Source: Duganella phyllosphaerae
GTDB taxonomy: Bacteria; Pseudomonadota; Gammaproteobacteria; Burkholderiales; Burkholderiaceae_D
Length of the DNA stretch: 38,520 nucleotides
Direction: 5' to 3'
Assembly: GCF_001758785.1 (NCBI RefSeq)
Contig: NZ_LROM01000151.1
Coordinates: forward strand, 1-38,520
Of this stretch, positions 1 through 7,644 are shown piece after piece (the first letter of the stretch is position 1; the number at the start of each line of letters is the position of its first letter). The notes under the pieces are model-generated. The model saw only the letters and a list, made by a program, of their open reading frames with translations, had not been told where the DNA came from and made no database searches. Position numbers and translations under genes: made by a program.

Positions 1-1263
1 GTGCAGCCGTTGCCAGCGGCAGCACTGGCGGCGCCGGCGCGTTCGCAAACCCCGCCGCTGCTGCCCGCACCCCCGGCGCTGGCGCCAGACGCGCTGGCCG
101 CCGACAGCGCATACTGGCAGGCCGTGGCGGCGCAATACGACGTCGAGACCGATGTCGCCATGCTCGACAACGGCTACTGGGGTTCGATGGCGCGGCCCGT
201 GCTGCAAGCGTACGAGCAGGACACGCAGCAAGCCAACCAGGGTAACGCCCTGTACGGACGGCTGGCGTTCCCGCGCCAGTTCGACACCGCGCGCACCCGC
301 GCCGCGCAGGCGCTGGGCGTGGAACCCGACGAAATCGTCTTGACGCGCGGCGCCACCGAAGCCCTGCTGGCGCTGATCGGCGGCTATAACCGCCTGCGCC
401 CCGGCGACGTGGTGCTATGCGCCGACGTCGACTACGACAACATGATCAAGGCCATGCACTGGCTGCGCGCGCGCCGTGGCGTGGAGGTCGTGTCGATCGC
501 CATGCCCGATGCCGCCACCGCCACCCACCAGTCGCTGATCGACTGCTATGCACAGGCAATGGACCGCAACCCCAGGCTGCGCCTGGTGCTGCTCACCCAC
601 GTGAACCACCGCAACGGCATGGTGCTGCCGGTGGCCGAGATCAGCCGCATGGCGCGCGCCCGTGGCATCGACACCATTGTCGATACCGCGCACGGTTTCG
701 GCCAGCTCGATATGCGCATTCCCGACCTGCAGGCCGACTTCGTGGGCATCAACCTGCACAAGTGGATTGGCGCTCCGGTGGGCGTGGGCGCGGTGTACAT
801 CAGGCGCGGCCGCGTGGGTGATATCGATCCCTACATGGGCGAGCGTGATGGCGACGACATTCGTACCCGCGTTCACACCGGCACCGTCAACTTCGCCGCC
901 TACGCGGCGCTGCCGGTGGCGCTGGACCTGCACGCGGCCATCGGTGTCGCCAACAAGCAGGCGCGCCTGCGGCGGCTGCGCAACCGATGGGTGGACGCGG
1001 CGCGCGAGATCGGCGGCGTGGAAGTGCTGGCGGCCCGCGATCCCCGGCTGGGCAGTGGCATCTCTTCATTCCGCCTGCGGGGGCAAACGTCAGTGGCGCA
1101 GAACGCCGCGCTGTCGCAGCGCCTGCTGCGCGAGCACAGGGTGTTTGCGGTGATGCGCGATGGCCTGGCCAGCGGCGCGTGCGTGCGGGTGACGCCGGCG
1201 ATTTTTACATCGGAGGCGCAGGTGGACCGCCTGGTCGTCGCCTTGCGTGCGCTGGCTGCGTGA
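1..1263 (+). CDS. PLP-dependent aminotransferase, class V fold (isopenicillin N epimerase-like), 5' end probably outside the window
   Basis: The 420 visible residues match fold-type I PLP enzymes of the aminotransferase class V / cysteine desulfurase family, in the branch often annotated as isopenicillin N epimerase-like. An N-terminal YWGSMARP-type substrate segment is followed by a TRGATEAL cofactor-phosphate region (about residue 115). An IVDTAHGFGQLD block (about 225) carries the Asp that binds the pyridine nitrogen. INLHKWIGAPVG (about 250) holds the Schiff-base lysine. The first codon of the window is an in-frame GTG, but the first 30 residues are Ala/Pro-rich and look like the tail of an export signal or linker. 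The true start is therefore probably upstream; relatives often carry a Tat signal there. The substrate cannot be told. It ends 11 bp from the convergent ABC gene. Confidence 0.8.
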   Translation: MQPLPAAALAAPARSQTPPLLPAPPALAPDALAADSAYWQAVAAQYDVETDVAMLDNGYWGSMARPVLQAYEQDTQQANQGNALYGRLAFPRQFDTARTRAAQALGVEPDEIVLTRGATEALLALIGGYNRLRPGDVVLCADVDYDNMIKAMHWLRARRGVEVVSIAMPDAATATHQSLIDCYAQAMDRNPRLRLVLLTHVNHRNGMVLPVAEISRMARARGIDTIVDTAHGFGQLDMRIPDLQADFVGINLHKWIGAPVGVGAVYIRRGRVGDIDPYMGERDGDDIRTRVHTGTVNFAAYAALPVALDLHAAIGVANKQARLRRLRNRWVDAAREIGGVEVLAARDPRLGSGISSFRLRGQTSVAQNAALSQRLLREHRVFAVMRDGLASGACVRVTPAIFTSEAQVDRLVVALRALAA

Positions 1264-1274
1264 CTGCATGGCAG

Positions 1275-1892
1275 TCAAAGCATGACCGTGCGCGCCAGCG
1301 GCAGCTCCGGCTCCAGGTGGCTGGTGAGCACGATGCACTGGCGCGCCAGTCGCTCCGGCACCGCGAGCTGGCGGCGCAGGCAGGCCACCGCATCGGCGTC
1401 CAGACCGTTGAACGGTTCGTCGATCAGCAGCAGCCGTACCGGCAGCGCCAGGGCCAGCGCCAGTTGCACCTTCTTGTGCTGGCCCAGCGACAGCGTGGTC
1501 AGTGGCTGTTCGAGCGCGCCGCTCAGGTGCAGCGCCTGCACCTGCGCATCGAGCAGCCCGGCGTCGGTGGCCGGATACAGCGACAGGTGCAGGTCGAACA
1601 GTTCGCGCACCGTGAGCCACGGCAGTTGCGGCAGGTCGCCGCCGCAGTAAAACGTCTGCAGGCGGTAGGCCAGCGGCTGCTCCTTGATCTCGATGCCATC
1701 GAGCCGGATGCTGCCGCCGTGCGGATCGAGCGCGCCGCCTGCCAGTTTTAATAACGTGGTCTTGCCGGCGCCGTTCTCGCCGCGCAGCCAGGTCACGCCC
1801 GTGCCCAGTTGCAGGTCGAAGTTGTGGAACAGCGCCCGGCCCGGGTGGTTGAAGTTCAGCTGTGAGATCGTGAGCACGGCAGTCAGTTCCAT
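1275..1892 (-). CDS. Small ABC transporter ATP-binding protein (CcmA-like size)
   Basis: This is a 205-residue single-domain ABC ATPase. It has a Walker A GENGAGKTT (about residue 36), an LSLGQHKK signature, which replaces the usual LSGGQ, and a Walker B LLLIDEPFNGLD. The start at 1892 was chosen because it follows the upstream permease with a 10-bp overlap; the frame stays open further upstream, but that part reads as nonsense across the permease. The overlap indicates translational coupling, so the two proteins probably form one transporter. The length is close to the haem exporter ATPase CcmA, but no ccm genes are nearby, so cargo and direction are unknown. Confidence 0.85.
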   Translation of the reverse strand: MELTAVLTISQLNFNHPGRALFHNFDLQLGTGVTWLRGENGAGKTTLLKLAGGALDPHGGSIRLDGIEIKEQPLAYRLQTFYCGGDLPQLPWLTVRELFDLHLSLYPATDAGLLDAQVQALHLSGALEQPLTTLSLGQHKKVQLALALALPVRLLLIDEPFNGLDADAVACLRRQLAVPERLARQCIVLTSHLEPELPLARTVML

Positions 1893-3013
1893 AATTCGCT
1901 TCCAATGGCGGTGAGGATAAGGATGGCGCCCATGACCAGCGCCACGCGGCCGCGCGCAGTGAGCGTGCGCAGGCCGACGATGGCCAGTTGCGCCACGCTT
2001 GCGCAAGCCAGCCAGACCAGGGCGACGGTGTGGCTGACGTTGGCGCCGGCAGCCAGCGTCAGTGCAGCAAAGCACCCCATCACCAGCGCGCCGGGCAGCA
2101 AGGTCAGCATGATCGCACTGGTGAACAGCCGCTCCATCGACAGCGGCCAGTTGGCCACCGCGGGGCGCAGGCGCGCGATCTGTTCCGCCACGGCCTTGTC
2201 GCCGCGATCAGTCAGCAGCACCAGCAGCATGGCGGTGCCGGCGCCCCAGGCGGCGGGCGGCATCCAGGCGACGATAGCTGGTTGCCACAGCCAGAGGCCC
2301 ATGCTGAGCAAGGCCCCAATCAAAAGACAGGTCTGCTGGATGCCGACCACGCTCTCGCCGCGCCAGCACGGCAGCCAGAACAGCTGGCGCCAGTAAAACC
2401 AGGCAGGCAGACATGCACGTGGCGGCGCGGCGTAATGCGCCGGCGCCCTGGCCGCACTCCCGGCAGCAGCACGCGGCGCAACGGGCCCAGGCTTGGCCCG
2501 CCGCATCAGCAGCACCGTCGCCAGCGTCCACCCCAGCAACAACGACAGCGCCGCACACGCGAGCGACCACGGCGCCACCGGTCGCAGCCAGTCCGGCCAT
2601 TGGTATAGCCACACCGCGCACGACACCACGTGCGCCAGTGCCACCGGTCCCACGATCAGGCCGGCCACCGACGCTTCCGCCAGCCACTGCTGGCGCGCCG
2701 AGACGGGCAGCGCGCGGCTCCAGCGCGCCACGTCCAGTGGATGCAGCCGTTGCCGCAGCAGCCACACGGGCGCGGCCACCAGCAAGATCTGCGCGATCAA
2801 CAGGGCGACCGCCTCGAACCACGGCAAGGTGGGCGCCAGCAGGCCGGGCAGGGCGATGCACGCGAGCAGACCCAGCATGACGGGCGCAAATGCCAGCAAG
2901 ACCATTTCGAGCGAGTTGACCACGCTGGCAATGAATTGCACCAGCGACGCGCGCGCCACGCGGCGGCGAAAGGAGAGATAGGAATAGGGGAGCGTCTTCA
3001 TCGGTTGCAGCAT
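1883..3013 (-). CDS. ABC transporter permease, polytopic membrane protein
   Basis: A protein of about 376 residues with at least six hydrophobic spans. Two lie near residues 35-90, two near 130-175, and four in the C-terminal half after a long Ala/Pro/Arg linker at about 178-200. It overlaps the following ATPase gene by 10 bp, which makes it the likely membrane partner. The frame is open back to 3058, but that start lies inside the tRNA terminator hairpin. The ATG at 3013 has a CAGG ribosome site four bases upstream and is preferred; an ATG at 3001 is the alternative. I do not recognise a specific family, and the substrate is unknown. Confidence 0.7.
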   Translation of the reverse strand: MLQPMKTLPYSYLSFRRRVARASLVQFIASVVNSLEMVLLAFAPVMLGLLACIALPGLLAPTLPWFEAVALLIAQILLVAAPVWLLRQRLHPLDVARWSRALPVSARQQWLAEASVAGLIVGPVALAHVVSCAVWLYQWPDWLRPVAPWSLACAALSLLLGWTLATVLLMRRAKPGPVAPRAAAGSAARAPAHYAAPPRACLPAWFYWRQLFWLPCWRGESVVGIQQTCLLIGALLSMGLWLWQPAIVAWMPPAAWGAGTAMLLVLLTDRGDKAVAEQIARLRPAVANWPLSMERLFTSAIMLTLLPGALVMGCFAALTLAAGANVSHTVALVWLACASVAQLAIVGLRTLTARGRVALVMGAILILTAIGSELWN

Positions 3014-3040
3014 ATTGCCTGAAACTGATGCGGAAATGAA

Positions 3041-3075
3041 TAAGGGCCCGAAGCGCATAACGCTTCGGGCCCTTA
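3041..3075 (-). terminator. Hairpin terminator downstream of the tRNA pair
   Basis: A perfect 15-bp inverted repeat (3041-3055 and 3061-3075, loop of five bases) lies directly after tRNA-Asp on the minus strand. It is followed by a weak T-rich tail (TTCATTT). Because it is symmetric it could act in both directions. It separates the tRNA transcript from the ABC permease gene. Confidence 0.7.
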
Positions 3076-3084
3076 AAGGAATGT

Positions 3085-3161
3085 TGGCGGAGTGGACGGG
3101 ACTCGAACCCGCGACCCCCGGCGTGACAGGCCGGTATTCTAACCAACTGAACTACCACTCC
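3085..3161 (-). tRNA. tRNA-Asp (anticodon GTC)
   Basis: On the minus strand the 77 bases fold as a full cloverleaf: a 7-bp acceptor stem GGAGTGG/CCACTCC, a D-loop with AGTTGGTTAGA, an anticodon loop CTGTCAC on a CCGGC/GCCGG stem, and a GGTTCGAGTCC T-arm. The genome-encoded CCA lies at 3085-3087. Anticodon GTC reads Asp codons. Confidence 0.95.
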
Positions 3162-3178
3162 TACGTCTTTGGTTTTCC

Positions 3179-3254
3179 TGGTGGGTGCTGAGAGGCTCGA
3201 ACTCCCGACCTACGCCTTGTAAGGGCGCCGCTCTACCAACTGAGCTAAGCACCC
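3179..3254 (-). tRNA. tRNA-Val (anticodon TAC)
   Basis: On the minus strand 76 bases form a cloverleaf: acceptor GGGTGCT/AGCACCC, D-arm GCTCAGTTGGTAGAGC, anticodon loop CTTACAA, and T-arm with AGTTCGAGCCT. CCA is encoded at 3179-3181. It is transcribed first, 17 bp ahead of tRNA-Asp, in the same unit. Confidence 0.95.
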
Positions 3255-3297
3255 AGAAAACCTTGCAGTCTGTGTGACAACTGCTGAACGAGGCCGT

Positions 3298-3327
3298 ATT
3301 CTACAGGGGCGTTTCGCATGTCTGCAA
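3298..3327 (-). promoter_or_regulatory. Sigma-70-type promoter of the tRNA-Val/tRNA-Asp unit
   Basis: On the minus strand there is TTGCAG (3322-3327), an 18-bp spacer and TAGAAT (3298-3303). A GC-rich discriminator (ACGGCC) follows, as is usual for stringently controlled stable-RNA promoters. The predicted start is about 35-40 bases before tRNA-Val. Called from sequence match and position only. Confidence 0.55.
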
Positions 3328-3408
3328 GGGGTTTTATAAATTATTTAGAAAATTCCCTGGGGAAGGACCTATCATGGCGTCGCCGCATCTTCTCCAGGAA
3401 AGTTACTC

Positions 3409-4674
3409 ATGTCCGACAACCTCGACGCCCTGTACCGGCGCGTAAGCTGGCGCCTGATGCCGTTCCTGTTCCTGTGCTTCGTGGCCGCGTATCTCGACCG
3501 CGTCAACGTGGGCTTTGCCAAGTTGCAGATGCTGGCCGACCTGCGCTTTTCCGATACCGTCTATGGCGTCGGCGCCGGCATGTTCTTCATCGGGTATTTC
3601 ATTTTCGAGGTGCCGTCCAATTTGCTGATGACGCGCGCCGGTGCCCGCCTGTGGATCGCCCGCATCATGATCAGCTGGGGCGTAATCTCGTCGGCGATGA
3701 TGTTCACCAACAGCGTGACCACGTTCTACGTGCTGCGCTTTCTATTGGGCGCGGCCGAGGCGGGCTTCTTCCCCGGCATCATCCTCTACTTGACCTACTG
3801 GTACCCGGCGCACCGCCGCGCGCGCATGGTGGCGGTGTTCATGAGCGGGGTGGCGATTGCCGGCGTGGTGGGTGGACCGCTGTCGGGCTGGATCATGAAG
3901 GCGTTCGATGGCGAGCACGGCCTGTCCGGCTGGCAGTGGCTGTTCCTGCTCGAAGGCATCCCGTCGGTGCTGCTGGGCATCTGGACCTTGTTCTATCTCG
4001 ACGATGGCATTCGCGATGCCAAGTGGCTCAGCGAAGCCGACAAGCGCGTGCTGGAAGCGGCCATCGCCGCAGACCGCGTGGGCCAGCAGCACTTGCCGCT
4101 GGCGCAGGTATTCAAGAGCGGCAAGGTGTGGCTGCTGGCGCTGGTGTACTTCCTGTTCGTGATGGGCCTGTACGGCGTGAGCTTCTGGCTGCCGCAATTG
4201 ATCAAGAACAGCGGCGTGGCGGATGTGTTCCACATCGGCCTGCTGACCGCGATTCCGTATTGCGTGGCGGCAGTGGTGATGGTGTTGGCCGCCCGCCACT
4301 CGGACCGCACCGGCGAGCGCCGCTGGCACGCGGCCTGTGCCGGCCTGGCCGGTGCGCTGGGCCTGGTGGTGGCCACCGCCTACAGCGACAATACGGTCGT
4401 TGCGCTGGCGGCGTTGAGCGTGGCCACGGCCGGCATCCTGTCCACGTTCCCGATCTTCTGGAGCCTGCCCACGGCCATGCTCGGTGGCGCGGCAGCAGCG
4501 GCCGGCATCGCCATGATCAATTCGCTGGGCAACCTGGCCGGCTTCGTCAGCCCTTACCTGGTGGGCGCGATCAAGGATGCGACCAATAGCACGGCCAGCG
4601 GCATCTACCTGCTGGCGGCCAGCCTGGTGGCCGGGGCGGTGCTGGTGGTGACGATGGAGCGCACGCGACGTTAG
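3409..4674 (+). CDS. MFS transporter, anion:cation symporter (ACS) type
   Basis: A 421-residue, 12-helix major facilitator protein. The N-terminal helix runs into YLDRVNVGFAKLQM (about residue 26-40), the hallmark of the ACS family, whose members carry organic anions such as tartrate, phthalate, 4-hydroxyphenylacetate or sugar acids. Helix 4/5 has RFLLGAAEAGFFPG and the following loop YWYPAHRRAR. A cytoplasmic loop around residues 205-230 splits the two six-helix halves. The ATG at 3409 follows an AGGAAAG ribosome site. The gene stands alone, with no catabolic genes beside it, so the substrate is open. Confidence 0.88.
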   Translation: MSDNLDALYRRVSWRLMPFLFLCFVAAYLDRVNVGFAKLQMLADLRFSDTVYGVGAGMFFIGYFIFEVPSNLLMTRAGARLWIARIMISWGVISSAMMFTNSVTTFYVLRFLLGAAEAGFFPGIILYLTYWYPAHRRARMVAVFMSGVAIAGVVGGPLSGWIMKAFDGEHGLSGWQWLFLLEGIPSVLLGIWTLFYLDDGIRDAKWLSEADKRVLEAAIAADRVGQQHLPLAQVFKSGKVWLLALVYFLFVMGLYGVSFWLPQLIKNSGVADVFHIGLLTAIPYCVAAVVMVLAARHSDRTGERRWHAACAGLAGALGLVVATAYSDNTVVALAALSVATAGILSTFPIFWSLPTAMLGGAAAAAGIAMINSLGNLAGFVSPYLVGAIKDATNSTASGIYLLAASLVAGAVLVVTMERTRR

Positions 4675-4676
4675 AG

Positions 4677-4721
4677 TTGCAGCTCACGCTGTTTCGGTGG
4701 ATACTGTATGTATTCACAGTA
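4677..4721 (+). promoter_or_regulatory. SOS promoter of dinB with LexA box
   Basis: A LexA box CTGT-N8-ACAG occupies 4704-4719, and the outer bases extend the palindrome (TA...TA, 4702-4721). It overlaps the -10 of a plausible promoter: TTGCAG (4677-4682), a 17-bp spacer and GATACT (4700-4705). Transcription would begin near 4712. LexA bound here would block RNA polymerase, as known for other dinB genes. Confidence 0.8.
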
Positions 4722-4735
4722 ATCTTTGCAGCGGT

Positions 4736-5884
4736 ATGGTTGAACCCCCACGACGGATTGCCCACCTCGACATGGATGCATTTTTCGCGTCCGTGGAGTT
4801 GTTGCGCTATCCCGAACTGCGCGGCCAGCCGGTGGTGATCGGTGGCCGCAACGCCACACCGGTGTTGCAGGCCGACGGCAGCCACCAGTTTGCGCGCCTG
4901 CGCACCTACGTGGGCCGCGGCGTGATCACCACGGCCACCTACGAGGCGCGCGCCTTTGGCGTCGGGTCGGCGATGGGCATGATGAAGGCGGCCAAGCTGG
5001 CGCCCGACGCAATTTTATTGCCAGCGAATTTCGAGGACTATCGCCACTACTCGCGCCTGTTCAAGCAGGCGGTGGCGGTGATTGCGCCGCAGATCGAAGA
5101 CCGTGGCATCGACGAGATTTTCATCGACCTCACCGACGTCGAGGGCGAGACCGACGAACTGGCCGCGCGCATCAAGCAGGCCGTGTTCGACGCCACCGGC
5201 TTGACCTGCTCGATCGGCATCACGCCCAACAAGCTGCTGTCGAAAATCTGCTCGGATTTAAACAAGCCCAATGGCATCACCATCCTCGGCTTCGACGACA
5301 TTCCGGAGCGGATCTGGCCGCTCAATGTGCGCAAGGTGAACGGCATCGGTCCCAAGGCCACGGCCAAGCTGGCGTCGCTCGGCATCGAGACCATCGGCCA
5401 GCTGGCGCGGGCCGATCAAGGCATGCTGCAGGATTACTTCGGTGCGCATTACGCTTCCTGGCTCACGCAGGCGGCGCACGGCATCGACCAGCGCGTGGTG
5501 GCCAACCGCGCCATGAGCAAATCGATGAGCCGCGAAACCACGTTCGAGCGCGACCTGCACGCGCGCCAGGACCGCGAAACGCTGTCAGGCATCCTGGTCA
5601 CGCTGTGCGACCGGCTGGCCGAAGACTTGAAGCGCAAGGGTTACGTGAGCCGCACCATCAGCATCAAGCTGCGCTACGACGATTTCCAGATCGTCAGCCG
5701 CAACGTCACCGTGCCCGAGCCGGTGGCCGATGCGGCTGCCATCCTGCAGGCCGCGCGCGAGTGTTTGAAGCGCGTGCCGCTGCAACGCAAGCTGCGCCTG
5801 CTGGGGGTACGCGCCAGCACCCTGGAGGTACCGGGCGCAGCCGCGCACAAGCCGCTGCCGGTGCAGGGTGATCTGTTCGCTTAG
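4736..5884 (+). CDS. dinB: DNA polymerase IV (Y-family translesion polymerase)
   Basis: A 382-residue Y-family polymerase that copies past damaged bases as part of the SOS response. The palm motif HLDMDAFFASVE gives the catalytic Asp12 and steric-gate Phe17. The second acidic pair is D126-E127 in GIDEIFID, where most DinB proteins have SIDEAYLD. A helix-hairpin-helix (KVNGIGPKATAKLASLGI) and a C-terminal little-finger domain follow. Between VVIGG (about residue 34) and VITTATYEAR there are roughly 20 extra residues compared with E. coli DinB. The start at 4736 is preferred over the in-frame ATG at 4697, because the latter lies upstream of the LexA box and of the predicted transcription start. 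Confidence 0.93.
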   Translation: MVEPPRRIAHLDMDAFFASVELLRYPELRGQPVVIGGRNATPVLQADGSHQFARLRTYVGRGVITTATYEARAFGVGSAMGMMKAAKLAPDAILLPANFEDYRHYSRLFKQAVAVIAPQIEDRGIDEIFIDLTDVEGETDELAARIKQAVFDATGLTCSIGITPNKLLSKICSDLNKPNGITILGFDDIPERIWPLNVRKVNGIGPKATAKLASLGIETIGQLARADQGMLQDYFGAHYASWLTQAAHGIDQRVVANRAMSKSMSRETTFERDLHARQDRETLSGILVTLCDRLAEDLKRKGYVSRTISIKLRYDDFQIVSRNVTVPEPVADAAAILQAARECLKRVPLQRKLRLLGVRASTLEVPGAAAHKPLPVQGDLFA

Positions 5885-5970
5885 CTTGAGTTCGTAAATG
5901 GTTCAGCGCCGCCATCACCGTGTAAAATGGCGCTCCTTTGGTACACTCAATTCAGGACAAGGCAACACTC

Positions 5971-6867
5971 ATGTGGTTCAAGAATCTACAGATTTATCGT
6001 CTGCCGGCCCCGTGGGCCTACACCCCCGAACAACTGGAAGCAGCGCTCGAACCGCACGCGTTTGTTCCCGCCAGCAGCAACGAACTGTTGCGCCAGGGCT
6101 GGGACAAGCCGCGTCCTAACGGCGGCCTGGTCCACGTGGTCAACAAGCAAATGCTGATCGTGCTGGGTACCGAGAAAAAACTGCTGCCATCGAGCGTGAT
6201 CAACCAGGTCGCCAAGGCCCGCGCCGCCGAGATGGAAGAAGCGCAAGGCTTCGCCCCCGGCAAAAAAGCCATGAAGGAGTTGAAAGAACGCGTAGCCGAC
6301 GAACTGCTGCCGCGCGCTTTCTCGATCCGTGGCAACGTCTGGACCTGGATCGACCCGGTCAACGGCTGGCTGGTGGTTGATGCGGCCAGCCCGGCCAAGG
6401 CCGACGAAGTGATCAAGCTGCTGTTGAAGGCGGTCGATAAACTGCCGCTGGAAAGCCTGCGCGTGCAGCGCTCGCCGGTAGGCGTGATGACCGAATGGCT
6501 GCAAACCGACGAGGCGCCAGCCGGCTTCACGGTGGACATGGATACCGAACTGCGCGCCACCGGCGAGAGCAAGGCAGCCGTGCGCTACGTGCGCCACACG
6601 CTGGAACCGGCCGAAGTACGCCGCCACATCGAAGCGGGCAAGCAGTGCACCCGCCTGGCGCTGACGTGGGACAGCAAGATCTCGTTCGTGCTGACCGAAT
6701 CGCTGGCGATCAAGAGCGTCAAGGCGCTCGACGTGCTGGCCGAAAAGGAATCGAGCACCCGCAACGATGAAGAGCGTTTTGATGGCGACTTCATGCTGAT
6801 GACGGGCGAGCTGGCCAAGATGATGGCGGATGTGGTTGAGGCGTTGGGCGGCGAAGCGAAAGCCTGA
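5971..6867 (+). CDS. rdgC: Recombination-associated protein RdgC
   Basis: 298 residues with the RdgC N-terminus MWFKNLQIYRL, the NELLRQGW and FSIRGNVWTWIDP-like blocks and the acidic C-terminal FDGDFMLMTGEL segment. RdgC forms a ring-shaped dimer that binds duplex DNA without sequence preference and limits RecA-driven strand exchange. The ATG at 5971 follows an AGGACAAGG ribosome site; an in-frame ATG at 5938 adds 11 residues that do not fit the family. It lies 86 bp after dinB on the same strand, so two DNA-metabolism genes are adjacent. They may be transcribed separately, since a possible promoter (TAAAAT at 5923) lies between them. Confidence 0.95.
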   Translation: MWFKNLQIYRLPAPWAYTPEQLEAALEPHAFVPASSNELLRQGWDKPRPNGGLVHVVNKQMLIVLGTEKKLLPSSVINQVAKARAAEMEEAQGFAPGKKAMKELKERVADELLPRAFSIRGNVWTWIDPVNGWLVVDAASPAKADEVIKLLLKAVDKLPLESLRVQRSPVGVMTEWLQTDEAPAGFTVDMDTELRATGESKAAVRYVRHTLEPAEVRRHIEAGKQCTRLALTWDSKISFVLTESLAIKSVKALDVLAEKESSTRNDEERFDGDFMLMTGELAKMMADVVEALGGEAKA

Positions 6868-6885
6868 TCGACAAATCAAATACTG

Positions 6886-6983
6886 TATGGATCCCCGCGT
6901 GCGCGGCGGTCCGCCGATGCGGGATGACGGTTCAAGGGCCAGCGGCTTAAAATCCGTCATCCTCGCGAACGCGGGGATCCATA
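6886..6983. repeat. Nested palindromic intergenic repeat (copy 1)
   Basis: Outer arms of 14 bp (6886-6899 and 6970-6983, containing GGATCCCCGCG) enclose inner arms around GGATGACGG (6922-6930) and CCGTCATCC (6954-6962). The whole can fold into a long cruciform or hairpin of about 98 bases. A shorter relative with the same CCGTCATCC/GGATGACGG core lies at 12400-12429. Both sit between convergent genes. Confidence 0.75.
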
Positions 6984-6998
6984 GAGCGCATGCTCTGC

Positions 6999-7484
6999 CT
7001 ACAGCGGCTGAAACACCCCAGCCGCCTTATTCTTCTGCACATTATCCCAGGCAAAAATCTTGCCATTCATCGCCACATACACCCCCGGCGGCTGAGTCTG
7101 CGCCACGGCGCACGCAAAACCCAGGTTGAACATCGCATCCGAATTGGCAATCGAGTAGGGAATCATCGCGCCGGTCAGCACGATGGTCTGGCCGAGGTTG
7201 GCCGGTCCCAGCACGGCAGCCGTTTGCGGCATGGTGTCGGTGCCGTGGATGATGACGATCGCCTTTTCGCTGGCGGCGCGGCACGAGGCCAGGATGCGCT
7301 CGCGGTCGGCATCGACCATGTCGAGCGAATCCATCAGCGGCAACTGCTCCAGCGCCACGTCCACCGTCAGGCGGCAACGCTCGAGCAGGGCCGGCACATG
7401 GCTGTCGGCGAAGCCGAGGGTACCGTTGAGTTCGTTGTAGTGTTTGTCGAAAGTGCCGCCGGTGGCGAGGATGCGCAAGGTCAT
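6999..7484 (-). CDS. Short asparaginase-domain protein (N-terminal catalytic domain only)
   Basis: 161 residues matching the first half of L-asparaginases, which are normally about 330 residues. It contains ILATGGTFDK with the nucleophile-position Thr11, and IIHGTDTM with Thr82-Asp83, the second catalytic site. The segment WDNVQKNK near the end plausibly supplies the catalytic lysine. The reading frame ends just after that, so the C-terminal domain, which completes the dimeric active site in full-length enzymes, is absent. This may be a genuine one-domain family rather than a truncation, because the termination is clean and no remnant of the second domain follows. Predicted reaction: asparagine hydrolysis; unproven for this form. 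Confidence 0.8.
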   Translation of the reverse strand: MTLRILATGGTFDKHYNELNGTLGFADSHVPALLERCRLTVDVALEQLPLMDSLDMVDADRERILASCRAASEKAIVIIHGTDTMPQTAAVLGPANLGQTIVLTGAMIPYSIANSDAMFNLGFACAVAQTQPPGVYVAMNGKIFAWDNVQKNKAAGVFQPL

Positions 7485-7644
7485 GATGAAAGCCCGGTTC
7501 AGTAAAAATGATCTGCATCATAACCCAAACCGCCAGGTAAAAAGAAACCACAAAGTGCCGTCTTCGCACTGGAAATATCGGCGTACTATGCCTATATTGT
7601 CTGTTTGCCGGCCCCTTGTTGCGGCCATTATTCGTGGATTGCCA

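Noticed and set aside
3058..3158. Frames that extend the ABC permease into the tRNA region
   Set aside because: They pass through the terminator hairpin and tRNA-Asp, so an internal start is required.
3085..3254. Integration site (att) at the tRNA genes
   Set aside because: No integrase and no direct repeat of the tRNA 3' end was seen in the flanking DNA.
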